64,000 nucleotides of DNA from Bradyrhizobium cajani (GTDB lineage: Bacteria > Pseudomonadota > Alphaproteobacteria > Rhizobiales > Xanthobacteraceae). The notes beneath the pieces are model-generated. The model made no database searches. It saw only the letters and a list, made by a program, of their open reading frames with translations, and was not told the origin of the DNA. The stretch is from the NCBI RefSeq assembly GCF_009759665.1, contig NZ_WQNE01000037.1, forward strand, positions 1 to 64,000, read 5' to 3'. How positions within the stretch are numbered: the stretch's first letter is position 1; every line of letters begins with the position of its first letter. Positions 41,223 through 49,760 of the stretch are shown piece after piece. Both the position numbers and the translations under genes were made by a program.

Positions 41223-41828
41223 TCAGGCTTGCTCGCGATAGAATTGCAGCAGGCGCGCGCCCGCAGGCGAGAGCCAGTCGGGCGCGCCCGTGATGTAGCC
41301 CTCGACGCGACTGCTCGTTCCGACGAGATAAGTGATGGGCATGCCGACGAGGGTGAACATCACACTCGATGCTTCGGCCGCTGCGCCATGAGCATCGACA
41401 TAGCAGGCGAGGTTTTTCACGGCGAGGCCGCCGAGAAAGTTGCGAATCCTGCGCAGATCCCTGGTGTCCGTGCAGATCGCGACGATGTCGAGCCGCTCCG
41501 GCCGCGAGCCCGCAAGGCGAGCGAGCATTGGCAGATCGAGCCGGCAGGCCGCGCACCAGGTCGCCCAGAAATTGACCAATGTGATGCGGCCCGCCTTCGC
41601 GGTCACGACGACGTCGCTGCCGCCGATATCCTGGAGCCGGAGCGGCGGCATCGCCGCGCGAGGCCGCACCACCGTGAACTGGCTGCGGCCGGCCTCGAAC
41701 ACCGGCGGCCAGGACGGGGCGTCGTCCTGCGCCCGGCCTGCGCGCGGAAAAGCAAGTAACGCTGGCGCAGCCATCAGGATCGATCGTCGCGACAGCGCCG
41801 GAACGCGTTTGCGCACCTCGTCATGCAT
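41223..41828 (-). CDS. TlpA-like thioredoxin-fold protein
   Basis: 201 residues. Tat-type start SRRSILMAAPALLAFPRAGRA, then a thioredoxin fold with active site NFWATWCAACRLDLP (CxxC as Cys-Ala-Ala-Cys). Probably periplasmic, reducing or oxidising thiols. It starts 8 bp inside the DsrE gene and is the last of the DoxX-DsrE-TlpA operon. The unusual Ala-Ala dipeptide between the cysteines affects redox potential. Confidence 0.88.
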   Translation of the reverse strand: MHDEVRKRVPALSRRSILMAAPALLAFPRAGRAQDDAPSWPPVFEAGRSQFTVVRPRAAMPPLRLQDIGGSDVVVTAKAGRITLVNFWATWCAACRLDLPMLARLAGSRPERLDIVAICTDTRDLRRIRNFLGGLAVKNLACYVDAHGAAAEASSVMFTLVGMPITYLVGTSSRVEGYITGAPDWLSPAGARLLQFYREQA

Positions 41829-42285
41829 GGATATAGGCCCAGCCCTTCAATTGCAGATCGACCGCGCGTCCGATGCCGAACGGGACGAGGCTCGCGCCCG
41901 CTATCAGCGGAATCGAGACCTGCTCCTTGGCTTCCGCGATGAGTTTCGAGGACGCGCACATGCTGTAGGTCAGGTTCGGCAGCGACTGCCGCAAGGTTGC
42001 GAGCGGCTCGGCCAGCGGAGTCTTGTCCGCCCTGAACAGCTCGATGCCCTTGCCGTTGGCGACGACCTCGATCAGCAGCTTTGCACCCTTGTCGGCGAAG
42101 TGCTTTGCAAGATTGGCGGAGTAGCTGATCGCGTGTCCCATGACATAGGGCTCGTTGCTGTCGACCAGGATTACGACGCCGTCGACGAGGCGATCCTCCT
42201 TGGCTGCGGCGGTGCCGCCGGCCGTGAGGATCGATGCGCCGGCGAGTAATCCCCGGCGTGACAAACCATTGGAAAGTGTCGTCAC
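41821..42285 (-). CDS. DsrE-family protein with Tat-like signal
   Basis: 154 residues from GTG at 42285, chosen because SRRGLLAGASILTAGGTAAA then becomes the N-terminus and a longer start would run into the DoxX gene. The DsrE fold is seen in VVILVDSNEPYVMGHAISYSANL and LTYSMCASSKLIAEA; the Cys in YSMCASS is at the sulfur-carrier position. DsrE-like proteins bind sulfane sulfur. Localisation outside the cytoplasm would be unusual for this family. Coupled with the TlpA gene. Confidence 0.78.
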   Translation of the reverse strand: MTTLSNGLSRRGLLAGASILTAGGTAAAKEDRLVDGVVILVDSNEPYVMGHAISYSANLAKHFADKGAKLLIEVVANGKGIELFRADKTPLAEPLATLRQSLPNLTYSMCASSKLIAEAKEQVSIPLIAGASLVPFGIGRAVDLQLKGWAYIHA

Positions 42286-42307
42286 GTGTGGCGTACCCGC
42301 TTTCGGA

Positions 42308-42736
42308 TCAGAACTGACGCGGTGAAATCGGGGCCCTGCTCTCGCGTCCCCACAGCACGAAGACAGCGAGCGCAAGCAGGACGAGGTTGAGCGGTGTCGT
42401 CGCGGCTTCGCCGCGCGCGATATGGAAGACGAATGCGAAGACCTGGAGCACGCTACAGCCCAGCGCGGCCAGCACCGTCAGTCGCGGCAGGATCCGGGTC
42501 AGTGAAGGCAGGAGAATGCCGATGCCACCCGCGAGATCGACCAGGGCGACGGAACGGACGAACGTTTCGGAATACTCGCCCGCAAATGGCATCATGGTGG
42601 CGAGCTGGGGAATGGGCGTGAGCAGCTTGACCAGCCCGGCCGAGACGAAGACGAAGGCGAGAAGGACCTGCGCGATCCAGAGGCCGACGCGGAGGGCGCG
42701 GCCAGGCGTGGCAGTCTCGAGGGCGGTGGTGGACAT
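42308..42736 (-). CDS. DoxX-family membrane protein
   Basis: 142 residues from ATG at 42736 (CGGAGC upstream). Four membrane segments: GLWIAQVLLAFVFVSAGLVK, ALVDLAGGIGILLP, LTVLAALGCSVLQVFAFVF and LNLVLLALAVFVLWG. DoxX proteins are linked to thiosulfate:quinone oxidoreductase and oxidative-stress modules. It is the first gene of the operon and divergent from a LysR regulator. Confidence 0.9.
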   Translation of the reverse strand: MSTTALETATPGRALRVGLWIAQVLLAFVFVSAGLVKLLTPIPQLATMMPFAGEYSETFVRSVALVDLAGGIGILLPSLTRILPRLTVLAALGCSVLQVFAFVFHIARGEAATTPLNLVLLALAVFVLWGRESRAPISPRQF

Positions 42737-42771
42737 GGTGGTGCTCCGATCATTGATTGCTGCCACCATTT

Positions 42772-42786
42772 GATGGTTTCACCATC
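42772..42786. promoter_or_regulatory. LysR-type operator candidate GATGGT-TTC-ACCATC
   Basis: A perfect inverted repeat of 6-bp arms around TTC in the 103-bp divergent region between doxX and its LysR gene. It fits the T-N11-A form of LysR-type sites (T at 42774 to A at 42784 or nearby). It lies about 36 bp upstream of the DoxX start codon. Confidence 0.5.
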
Positions 42787-42839
42787 TTTCATCATTATAT
42801 GTTCCGGGATTGGTTCCTTTCCCAGGTGTTGATGATCGT

Positions 42840-43724
42840 ATGGATTCTCTGGTCAGCATGCGGGTGTTTTGCCTCGTCGCGGAGCTGAAGAGCTTCGCGG
42901 CCGCGGCGCAGCGCCTGCGCATCTCGCCCGCCATGGCGAGCAAGCACGTAATGCAGCTCGAGAAGCGGCTGGGCACGCGGCTGCTGAACCGGACCAGCCG
43001 GCGCGTCAGCCTGAGCGAAAGCGGCACGCTCTATTTCGAGCAGGCCCGGCAGATGCTCGATTCGCTGGACGAGGTCGAGGCCGCCGTCAGCAAGGCGACC
43101 GTCGTTCCGCGTGGCACGTTGCGGCTGACCGCACCGGTATGGATGGCGAATTCGATCTTCGCCGGCGTGCTGGCGGACTACCAGGCCCGCTATCCGGAAG
43201 TGCGCCTCGACGTCGATCTCAGCGGCCGGCTGGTCAACCTGGTCGAGGAGGGATTCGACCTCGCTTTGCGCGCGACCGGCGCGCCCGACGAGGCGTTGAT
43301 CGCACGGTCCATCACCAACGTCCCGTTCTACCTGGTTGCCGCGCCCGCCTTCCTCAAACGCGCCGGCCGCCCGGCGACCTTCGCCGATCTCGCCGGTCAG
43401 GCTTTGTTGCACTACGCGCTTTATCCCGGTGAGAGCTTCTCCTTCCAGGGCGAGCACGGCCCCGAAACCGTCAAGCTCAATCCGGTGCTGCGCAGCGGCA
43501 ACGAAACACTGCTGCACATGGCCGCGCTGGAAGGCATGGGCCTCGCCTTCCTGCCGAAATGGCTGGTTGCCGAGGACATCGCCGCCGGACGCCTCGAACA
43601 CCTCATGCCCGAGCAGGTCATCCTCGAGGGAAAGCTGTTCGCGGTCTATCCGAGCCGCAAATATCTTTCCGCGAAGGTGCGGACCTTCATCGACTTCATC
43701 GCCGCCGATCCGCGAATGAAGTAG
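42840..43724 (+). CDS. LysR-family transcriptional regulator
   Basis: 294 residues from ATG at 42840, start MDSLVSMRVFCLVAELKSFA. The HTH is AAAAQRLRISPAMASKHVMQLEKRLG, and the substrate-binding domain contains GTLRLTAPVWMANSIFAGVL and ALEGMGLAFLPKWLV. The N-terminus and the two LysR-type domains match the CrgA-like subgroup, which respond to oxidants or aromatics. It probably controls the divergent DoxX-DsrE-TlpA operon through the inverted repeat at 42772. Confidence 0.93.
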   Translation: MDSLVSMRVFCLVAELKSFAAAAQRLRISPAMASKHVMQLEKRLGTRLLNRTSRRVSLSESGTLYFEQARQMLDSLDEVEAAVSKATVVPRGTLRLTAPVWMANSIFAGVLADYQARYPEVRLDVDLSGRLVNLVEEGFDLALRATGAPDEALIARSITNVPFYLVAAPAFLKRAGRPATFADLAGQALLHYALYPGESFSFQGEHGPETVKLNPVLRSGNETLLHMAALEGMGLAFLPKWLVAEDIAAGRLEHLMPEQVILEGKLFAVYPSRKYLSAKVRTFIDFIAADPRMK

Positions 43725-43743
43725 CCGCGTTACAGCGACCGGA

Positions 43744-44889
43744 TCAAAGCGATCTGGCGATCAACAGCTTCATGATCTCGTTGGTGCCGCCATAGATCTT
43801 CTGGATGCGGGAATCGATGAAGATGCGCGAGATCGGGTATTCCTGCATGTAGCCATAGCCGCCGAACAGCTGGAGGCATTCGTCGGCGGTCTGGACCTGC
43901 TTGTCCGAGCACCAGTATTTCGCCATCGACGCGGTGACGGTGTCGAGATCCTTGACGATCAGGCGCTCGATGCACCAGTCGACGAAGACCCGCGCGATCA
44001 TCGCCTCGGTCTTGCGCTCGGCGAGCGTGAAGGCGGTGTTCTGGAAGTCCATCAGCGGCTTGCCGAACGCTTTCCGCTCCTTGGTGTAGTCGGTGGTGAG
44101 CTTCACCGCGCGCTCCATCGAGGCGACGGCGCCGACCGCGAGCGCGAGGCGCTCCTGCGGCAATTGCTGCATCAGCTGGACAAAGCCCTGGCCTTCCTCC
44201 TTGCCGAGCAGGTTTTCCGGCGGAACCGTGACGTTGTCGAAGAACAGCTCGGAGGTGTCGGAGGCATGCAGGCCGATCTTGTCGAGGTTGCGCCCGCGCT
44301 TGTAACCATCCGCGCCCGCGGTCTCGACCACGAGCAGCGAGATGCCCTTGGCGCCGGCATCGCCGGTGCGCGCGACCACGATGACGAGATCGGCGGCCTG
44401 GCCGTTGGTGATGAACGTCTTCTGGCCGTTGATGACGTAGGAATTGCCGTGCTTCTTCGCCGTGGTCTTCACGGCTTGCAGGTCCGAGCCGGTGCCGGGC
44501 TCGGTCATGGCGATGGCGCCGACCATCTCGCCCGAGGCCATTTTCGGCAACCAGCGCTTCTTCTGCTCCTCCGAGCCGTAATTGAGGATGTAGTGGGCGA
44601 CGATGGCACTGTGCACGGAGACGCCGGTCGTCAGCTCCGGCACCGTGCTTTCGAGGTCATCGAGCACGGCGGCATCATAGGCGAAGGTCGCGCCCAGCCC
44701 GCCATATTCCTCCGGTACGCTCGCCAGCAGCGCGCCCATCTCGCCGAGCCCGCGCCAGGCGAAGCGGTCGACCATCTTCTGCTCGCGCCATTTCTCGGCA
44801 TGCGGCGCCAGGTCCTTGGCGAGATATTTCCGGAACTGGTCGCGGAAGATTTCGAGCTCTTCGGTCATCCAGCAGGAGCGGTAGGACAT
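43744..44889 (-). CDS. Acyl-CoA dehydrogenase
   Basis: 381 residues from ATG at 44889 (GAGGT upstream). Full-length fold: AIAMTEPGTGSDLQAVKTTA, FITNGQAADLVIVVARTG, YTKERKAFGKPLMDFQNTAF and the end IYGGTNEIMKLLIARSL. It is closest to short/branched-chain acyl-CoA dehydrogenases. The catalytic Glu expected near LQLFGGYGYMQEYPISR cannot be placed with certainty. It is a single gene, convergent with the LysR gene; substrate unknown. Confidence 0.92.
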   Translation of the reverse strand: MSYRSCWMTEELEIFRDQFRKYLAKDLAPHAEKWREQKMVDRFAWRGLGEMGALLASVPEEYGGLGATFAYDAAVLDDLESTVPELTTGVSVHSAIVAHYILNYGSEEQKKRWLPKMASGEMVGAIAMTEPGTGSDLQAVKTTAKKHGNSYVINGQKTFITNGQAADLVIVVARTGDAGAKGISLLVVETAGADGYKRGRNLDKIGLHASDTSELFFDNVTVPPENLLGKEEGQGFVQLMQQLPQERLALAVGAVASMERAVKLTTDYTKERKAFGKPLMDFQNTAFTLAERKTEAMIARVFVDWCIERLIVKDLDTVTASMAKYWCSDKQVQTADECLQLFGGYGYMQEYPISRIFIDSRIQKIYGGTNEIMKLLIARSL

Positions 44890-45023
44890 GGAAACCTCGA
44901 TTGTCACCTTGCGAGAGAGCCACCGCGTCAGGCCTGCCACAGCGACCGGCGCGAGCGCAAGCCCGACGCCCGTGATACGTCAATCGAGATCGCATTGAAT
45001 TGTGTTTTCAGGCTGCATCCGAT

Positions 45024-45968
45024 CTAGCCGCCATGAGCGGTCTTGCCGCCGTCGATCACGAACTGGCCGCCGGTCGTGTAGGGATGATCGTCGGACGCCA
45101 GCACGAGCGCAAAGGCGGCGATCTCCTCGGGCGTCGCCACGCGCTGCAACCCCGGAACGTTGGATTTCGCCCATTGCGCGATGCCGACATGCCAGGCGGC
45201 GTCCGGGAGACCCTCCATGCCGGCGAGGCGGCGAATCATCGGTGTGTCCGTGGTGCCGGGTACCAAGGTGTTGATGCGGATGCCGTGCCTTGCATAGTCG
45301 AGTGCCGCGGCCTGGACCAGGCCGACCAGCCCGCGCTTGGCTGCCGAATAGGCCGAGCGTTTGGCCGTGGTGGCGATGGCATTCGACGACGAGGTCACGA
45401 CGATCGAGCCGCCTTTCTCCAGCATGTGCGGGATTTCGTACTTCATCGACAGGAACACGCCGCGCAGATCCGTGCTGATCACGTCGTCGAATTCGGCCGC
45501 GCTGTACTCGTGCAGAGGCCTTTCGATCGAGATGCCGGCATTGTTGAAGGCGACGTCGAGCTGGCCGTAGCGTTCGATGGTGTTGTCGACCAGTGCTTTC
45601 ACCTCGGTCTCGTTGCGGACGTCGGCACGGACGAAGATTGCCTCGCCTCCCGCCGCACGAACCTCGTTCTCGACCTGCTTGCCACGATCGGCGTTGCGAC
45701 CGCAGAAGGCGACCCGGCCGCCCTCGGCCGCGAACATGAGCGTCGCTGCCCGGCCGATGCCGGAGGTGCCGCCAGTCACGATGACGACCTTGCCCTCGAA
45801 TCGGCGCTTGCCGCTGGGCTTCTGTTGAGGCAGCGTCGCGCCCTGGCCGAGTGCCACGCCGCCGGCGAGGCCGCCGACAGCGCCTGCGAGCATGCCCAGA
45901 GCTACGCCCCCGACCAGATGACGACGCTTTACCGGGCTCGCCACGGTGATATCCTGAATTTCGGTCAT
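45024..45968 (-). CDS. SDR-family oxidoreductase with membrane anchor
   Basis: 314 residues from ATG at 45968 (GGAG upstream). Unlike ordinary SDRs, about 45 residues precede the Rossmann fold: KRRHLVGGVALGMLAGAVGG and LAGGVALGQG form a twin-Arg-like signal or anchor. The SDR domain then has VVIVTGGTSGIGRAATLMFA, NNAG in DVAFNNAGIS, Ser in VVTSSSNAIA and YSAAKRGLVG. It may be exported or membrane-bound. The divergent TetR regulator at 46040 is its probable repressor. Confidence 0.85.
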   Translation of the reverse strand: MTEIQDITVASPVKRRHLVGGVALGMLAGAVGGLAGGVALGQGATLPQQKPSGKRRFEGKVVIVTGGTSGIGRAATLMFAAEGGRVAFCGRNADRGKQVENEVRAAGGEAIFVRADVRNETEVKALVDNTIERYGQLDVAFNNAGISIERPLHEYSAAEFDDVISTDLRGVFLSMKYEIPHMLEKGGSIVVTSSSNAIATTAKRSAYSAAKRGLVGLVQAAALDYARHGIRINTLVPGTTDTPMIRRLAGMEGLPDAAWHVGIAQWAKSNVPGLQRVATPEEIAAFALVLASDDHPYTTGGQFVIDGGKTAHGG

Positions 45969-45987
45969 TTCGAACTCCGGCCGATCT

Positions 45988-46035
45988 ATCTGAACAGTGT
46001 TAAGATAGATACGGCGCAATCTGAACAGTGTCAAG
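45988..46035. promoter_or_regulatory. Promoter with twin TetR-type boxes
   Basis: ATCTGAACAGTGTTAAG (45988-46004) is repeated as ATCTGAACAGTGTCAAG (46019-46035), start-to-start 31 bp, three helical turns. Each box contains the near-palindrome AACA-G-TGTT. On the minus strand TTGACA (46029-46034) with 17-bp spacing and TATCTA fits a promoter for the SDR gene, overlapped by the second box. The boxes are probably the operator of the adjacent TetR protein. Confidence 0.65.
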
Positions 46036-46039
46036 TTAC

Positions 46040-46702
46040 ATGAAAAAACGGGTCTCTTCCGCGAAGCGCAGCACCGGGGTCACGCGGCCAGGGCCGGAGC
46101 CCGGTTATCATCACGGAGAATTGCAGGAGGCGCTGATCGCCGCGAGTGAAGCCATTCTCGCCGAGCAGGGCGCTGAAGGTTTCACGCTGCGCGAAGCCGC
46201 GCGCCGCGCCGGCGTCTCGCCAGCCGCGCCATCGCACCATTTCGGTAACGCACAGGGCCTTTTGACCGAGGTGGCGATCCGCGGTTACGACGCGCTCGCC
46301 GGCGCCTTGCGGGAGGCCGCGTCCGGAAAGCCGGGCGCGCGCGAAAAGCTCCATGCACAAGGCCTCGCCTATGTCGATTTTGCGCTGAGACATCCCGGCC
46401 GTTTCCAGATGATGTTTGCCAACAAGCGCCTCGTTGCCGACGACGCACGTCTCAGGCAGGCGAGCAGAGCCGCCGGCCACGCGTTCGAGATTGTCGTCGC
46501 CGAACTGGTCGGCGGCACGCCGAAAGGGGCGAAGACAGCGGCTGCGGCGGCCTGGTCGACCGTTCACGGCTTTGCCAAGCTTGCGCTTGAGGAGAAATTC
46601 GGTTCTGTGAAGAACGAGGCCGGACGCCGCGAGGTCATGATGACGCTCAATCAGGTCCTGAACTATCTCTGGCCGGCGAGCGGCCCGCGCCCGCAGGCGT
46701 AG
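46040..46702 (+). CDS. TetR-family transcriptional regulator
   Basis: 220 residues from ATG at 46040; a GTG at 46028 overlaps the operator box. The HTH is FTLREAARRAGVSPAAPSHHFG (TetR type), and the ligand domain is seen in ALRHPGRFQMMFANKRLV and AAAWSTVHGFAKLALEEKFG, typical of WHG-domain TetR proteins. It is divergent from the SDR gene and followed 14 bp later by a hydrolase gene, which may be part of the same transcript. Confidence 0.92.
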   Translation: MKKRVSSAKRSTGVTRPGPEPGYHHGELQEALIAASEAILAEQGAEGFTLREAARRAGVSPAAPSHHFGNAQGLLTEVAIRGYDALAGALREAASGKPGAREKLHAQGLAYVDFALRHPGRFQMMFANKRLVADDARLRQASRAAGHAFEIVVAELVGGTPKGAKTAAAAAWSTVHGFAKLALEEKFGSVKNEAGRREVMMTLNQVLNYLWPASGPRPQA

Positions 46703-46716
46703 ACCGAGGTTTCGTC

Positions 46717-47394
46717 ATGATTGACAAGACGACAGAGCTCAAGCTCGACATCGCGCGTATCGGCACGGTCTCGGCGATCCTGACGCAACCGGCCAACGCG
46801 CGCGCCTGTTACGTGCTTGCGCACGGCGCCGGCGCCGATATGCGGCACTCGTTCATGAACAAGGTAGCGGAAGGTCTCGCGGACCGTGGCATCGCGACGT
46901 TCCGCTTCAATTTTCCCTATATGGAAAAGAAGCTGGGGCGTCCCGACCAGCCGGCGGTCGCGCACGCCGCCATCCGCGCGGCGGTCGAGGAGGCGGCGCG
47001 GCTGTGCCCCGGATTGAAGCTCGTCGCCGGCGGAAAATCGTTTGGCGGGCGCATGACCTCGCAGGCGCAATCCAAGGCGCCGTTGCCGGGCGTGAAAGGG
47101 CTCGCCTTCCTCGGCTTTCCCCTGCATGCCGCCAAGAAGCCATCGGCGGAGCGCGCCGAGCACCTTGCCGGCATCGCGATTCCCATGCTGTTCCTGCAAG
47201 GGACGCGCGATGGGCTTGCCGATCTCGGCACGCTCAAGCCGGTCATCGAGGCGCTCGGGCCGAAGGCAATGCTGCATGAGATCGAAGGCGGCGACCACTC
47301 CTTCGCGGTGCTGAAAAAATCCGGCCGCAGCAACGACGAGGCGCTGACAGAAGTGTTCGACACGCTGGCGGCCTGGATCGACGGTCTTGCCTGA
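46717..47394 (+). CDS. Alpha/beta-family hydrolase (TEX30/KANL3-like)
   Basis: 225 residues. ACYVLAHGAGADMRHSFMNK is the oxyanion motif, KLVAGGKSFGGRMTSQAQSK the nucleophile elbow (GKSFGG) and EGGDHSFAVLKKSG the final His. Cytoplasmic, with no signal peptide. It follows the TetR gene by 14 bp and may belong to its regulon. Substrate unknown. Confidence 0.88.
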   Translation: MIDKTTELKLDIARIGTVSAILTQPANARACYVLAHGAGADMRHSFMNKVAEGLADRGIATFRFNFPYMEKKLGRPDQPAVAHAAIRAAVEEAARLCPGLKLVAGGKSFGGRMTSQAQSKAPLPGVKGLAFLGFPLHAAKKPSAERAEHLAGIAIPMLFLQGTRDGLADLGTLKPVIEALGPKAMLHEIEGGDHSFAVLKKSGRSNDEALTEVFDTLAAWIDGLA

Positions 47395-47397
47395 AGT

Positions 47398-48372
47398 TCA
47401 TGCCGAATAAAGCCCCTTGTCGCGCGCCTTCTGGATCGCGAGCGCGGCGATCAGGTCGAGCGTCGGCGTCGACAGGCCGGCTGCGCGCGCGAAGGCGGCG
47501 GGCGCCTTCACCAGCACGTCGATCTCCATGGCGCGGCCGAGCTCGTAATCCTGGAGCAGCGACGGCTTGTGGTTGGGGGCGGGGCCGCTGCGCGTCACGC
47601 GCTTGACCTCGGGGATGAAGTGCTGGGCGATGTCGTTGGCCTCGTTCAGCATGCGCGGAATGACCTCGGCAAACGCAGGGTCATCGCGCACGCCGCGCGC
47701 GGTCTGGCCGGTGAGCAGGCACAGCACCGACAGCGACATGTTGGTCAGCAGCTTTGACCAGATCGCCTCGCGGATCTCGGCGACCGGCGGCGATTCCAGC
47801 CGCGCGTCATTCAGGATCCCGCGGAGCTTGGTGATGCGTTCGCAGTTGCGGTCGTCGCATTCGCCGATCAGCAGGCGGTTGCGGTCGGGCGTGAGGTTGT
47901 GCACCACGCCCGGCGCGGTCACCTCGTTGGAGGAGAAGACGACCCCGCCGATGATCCGCTCTTTCGGGATGCAGGCGCGCAGGCGTCCGCCCGGATCGAG
48001 GAAGGAAATGTCGGGCGGGGCGGGGTGGCGCGGCGGCAGGCCGATGCCGTACCACCAGGGAATGCCGTTCTGCGCGAACACGATCGCGGTGTCGTCCTGG
48101 AGCAGCGGCTTGATGCTGGAAACCAGCCCCGGAAGCGCGGTCGCCTTGAGCGTCGAGATCACGACGTCCTGCGGGCCGAGTTGCGCCGGATCGCCTGACG
48201 CGTTCACCTTGGCACTGACCTCGGAATCGCCGACGCGCAGCTTGAGGCCGCCGGCGCGAGCCGCCTCCAGATGCGCCCCCCGCATCACGCAACTGACCTC
48301 GTGGCCGGCGCGTGCCAGCCGGACCGCAATGTGGCTGCCGACGGCGCCCGCGCCAAAAATGCAGATGCGCAT
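47398..48372 (-). CDS. 2-dehydropantoate 2-reductase family protein
   Basis: 324 residues from ATG at 48372, start MRICIFGAGAVGSHIAVRLA. The Rossmann GAGAVGSHIA, AIVFAQNGIPWW, the catalytic Lys in IWSKLLTNMSLSVLCLLTGQ and Glu in GRAMEIDVLV are all in place. It is closer to classical PanE than the gene at 30103. It would reduce 2-dehydropantoate, or a similar 2-oxo acid, with NADPH in the cytoplasm for pantothenate and CoA synthesis. It is convergent with the hydrolase gene. Confidence 0.87.
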   Translation of the reverse strand: MRICIFGAGAVGSHIAVRLARAGHEVSCVMRGAHLEAARAGGLKLRVGDSEVSAKVNASGDPAQLGPQDVVISTLKATALPGLVSSIKPLLQDDTAIVFAQNGIPWWYGIGLPPRHPAPPDISFLDPGGRLRACIPKERIIGGVVFSSNEVTAPGVVHNLTPDRNRLLIGECDDRNCERITKLRGILNDARLESPPVAEIREAIWSKLLTNMSLSVLCLLTGQTARGVRDDPAFAEVIPRMLNEANDIAQHFIPEVKRVTRSGPAPNHKPSLLQDYELGRAMEIDVLVKAPAAFARAAGLSTPTLDLIAALAIQKARDKGLYSA

Positions 48373-48528
48373 GTGATGTCCCGTCCCTGATCCCTTGATG
48401 CCGCCCGGAGCCAGCATGACACAAGCCGCCATGCGATGGGCGCGGCCGCCCCACGCCGGAAAGATATGGATCAGGGCGAGCGGCCTCGGTCATAGTGCGG
48501 GGCAACCAAGATGACCGGAGGATCGCCG

Positions 48529-49332
48529 ATGACCGCCAACCCTGTCCTGTGGAGCCTCGATGCGCGCGGCGTCGCCACCGTCACGTTGAACCGGCCGGAG
48601 GTCAACAATGCCTATGACGGCGCCCTGATCGCGGGCGTGCTCGCGGCCATGGATGATCTCGGCCAGAAGCCCAATCTCCGCGTCGTCGTGCTCAGGGGCA
48701 ACGGCAAGCATTTTCAGGCCGGCGCCGACCTCAAATGGATCAACGGCGTGCGGCCGCAATCGGCTGACGCGAACGAGGCCGCATCGCGCGCGACCTTCGA
48801 GGCCGTGCAGCGGCTCAACACCTTGCCGATCCCGACGGTCGCGCTGGTGCAGGGCGGCTGCTTTGGCGGCGGCACCGGCGTGATCGCGGCCTGCGACGTC
48901 GTGATTGCCGCCGACAATGCGCTGTTCTCGATCACCGAAGTGCGCTGGGGCCTGACCGCGGCCATCATCATCCCGCAGCTCTGCGACGCCATCGGCGTGC
49001 GGCAGGTCCGCCGCTACGCGCTGACCGGCGAACGCTTCGGCGCCGAGGACGCCCGCCGCATCGGTCTCGTCCATGACGTCGTGCCGCTCGCCGAGCTCGA
49101 AGCCGCAGGCAGCAAGGTGGTCGAGCAGCTGCTCGCCAACGGGCCGGAGGCAATGGCCGAAACCAAGCGTCTGGCGCTGGAGAGCTCGTTCGGCGGCATG
49201 GCGGTGGACGATGCGGCGTACACGCGGCTCGTGCACCTGCATTCGGTCAAGCGCCAGAGCGCGGAGGCGGCGGAAGGGCTGGCCTCGTTCGCCGAGAAGC
49301 GGTCGGCGAATTGGGGAGGCAGCAAAGGCTGA
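48529..49332 (+). CDS. Enoyl-CoA hydratase/isomerase family protein
   Basis: 267 residues from ATG at 48529 (GGAGG upstream; an ATG at 48511 is less well placed). ATVTLNRPEVNNAYDGALIA, GNGKHFQAGADLKWING and VQGGCFGGGTGVIAACDVVI give the two crotonase oxyanion loops; ITEVRWGLTAAIIIPQLCDAI is the catalytic loop with the Glu of TEVRWG. It is most similar to methylglutaconyl-CoA hydratase-type enzymes (leucine breakdown) by pattern, but that is not proven. Confidence 0.85.
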   Translation: MTANPVLWSLDARGVATVTLNRPEVNNAYDGALIAGVLAAMDDLGQKPNLRVVVLRGNGKHFQAGADLKWINGVRPQSADANEAASRATFEAVQRLNTLPIPTVALVQGGCFGGGTGVIAACDVVIAADNALFSITEVRWGLTAAIIIPQLCDAIGVRQVRRYALTGERFGAEDARRIGLVHDVVPLAELEAAGSKVVEQLLANGPEAMAETKRLALESSFGGMAVDDAAYTRLVHLHSVKRQSAEAAEGLASFAEKRSANWGGSKG

Positions 49333-49343
49333 GCGTCAGCCGC

Positions 49344-49616
49344 TCAGCAGCCGCGGCAGATGTTGTTGATGCTGCGATAGACGGCATCATCGTCCTGTCG
49401 CATCTGGCGCTGCGTTTCGAGCGCCCTGCTCTCGTCGGTCACAGGCGCGGGCTTGCGCTTCGCGGCAAGCTCTTCCTCCTGGCGCTTATAGCAGCCTTCT
49501 CGCTCGGCCTTGGCCTGGATGAAGCGGCAGTTCTGCTCCAGGGTCGCGGCGGGGGGCGCCGACAGCGCAAGAGCGATAAAGACGAGTAGGGCGTGTTTTA
49601 CAAATGTCGAATCCAT
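49344..49616 (-). CDS. Small secreted cysteine-containing hypothetical protein
   Basis: 90 residues from ATG at 49616 (GAGAAGG upstream). Signal peptide LLVFIALALSAPPAATL, mature part with four Cys (NCRFIQ, GCYKRQ and the terminal CRGC) in a Glu/Lys/Arg-rich helix-forming chain. Periplasmic, likely disulfide-linked. Family unknown to me. It is convergent with the enoyl-CoA hydratase gene. Confidence 0.65.
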   Translation of the reverse strand: MDSTFVKHALLVFIALALSAPPAATLEQNCRFIQAKAEREGCYKRQEEELAAKRKPAPVTDESRALETQRQMRQDDDAVYRSINNICRGC

Positions 49617-49670
49617 GGCGGGCCTTCTCTCAGGTTTGTCTCTCGGGAGCAACCGCGCCGTATGCAGCGT

Positions 49671-49745
49671 GTAGCCCGGATGAGCGAAGCGACATCCGGG
49701 AATGCCGCGAGCGGTCCCGGATGTCGCTTCGCTCATGCGGGCTAC
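49671..49745. repeat. Palindromic intergenic repeat, family B, copy 2
   Basis: Arms GTAGCCCGGATGAGCGAAGCG and CGCTTCGCTCATGCGGGCTAC with inner CATCCGGGA / TCCCGGATG. Matches the family at 18671-18756. Lies between the small secreted protein gene and the LysR gene. Confidence 0.78.
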
Positions 49746-49760
49746 GGCGCGCCGCCAGGC

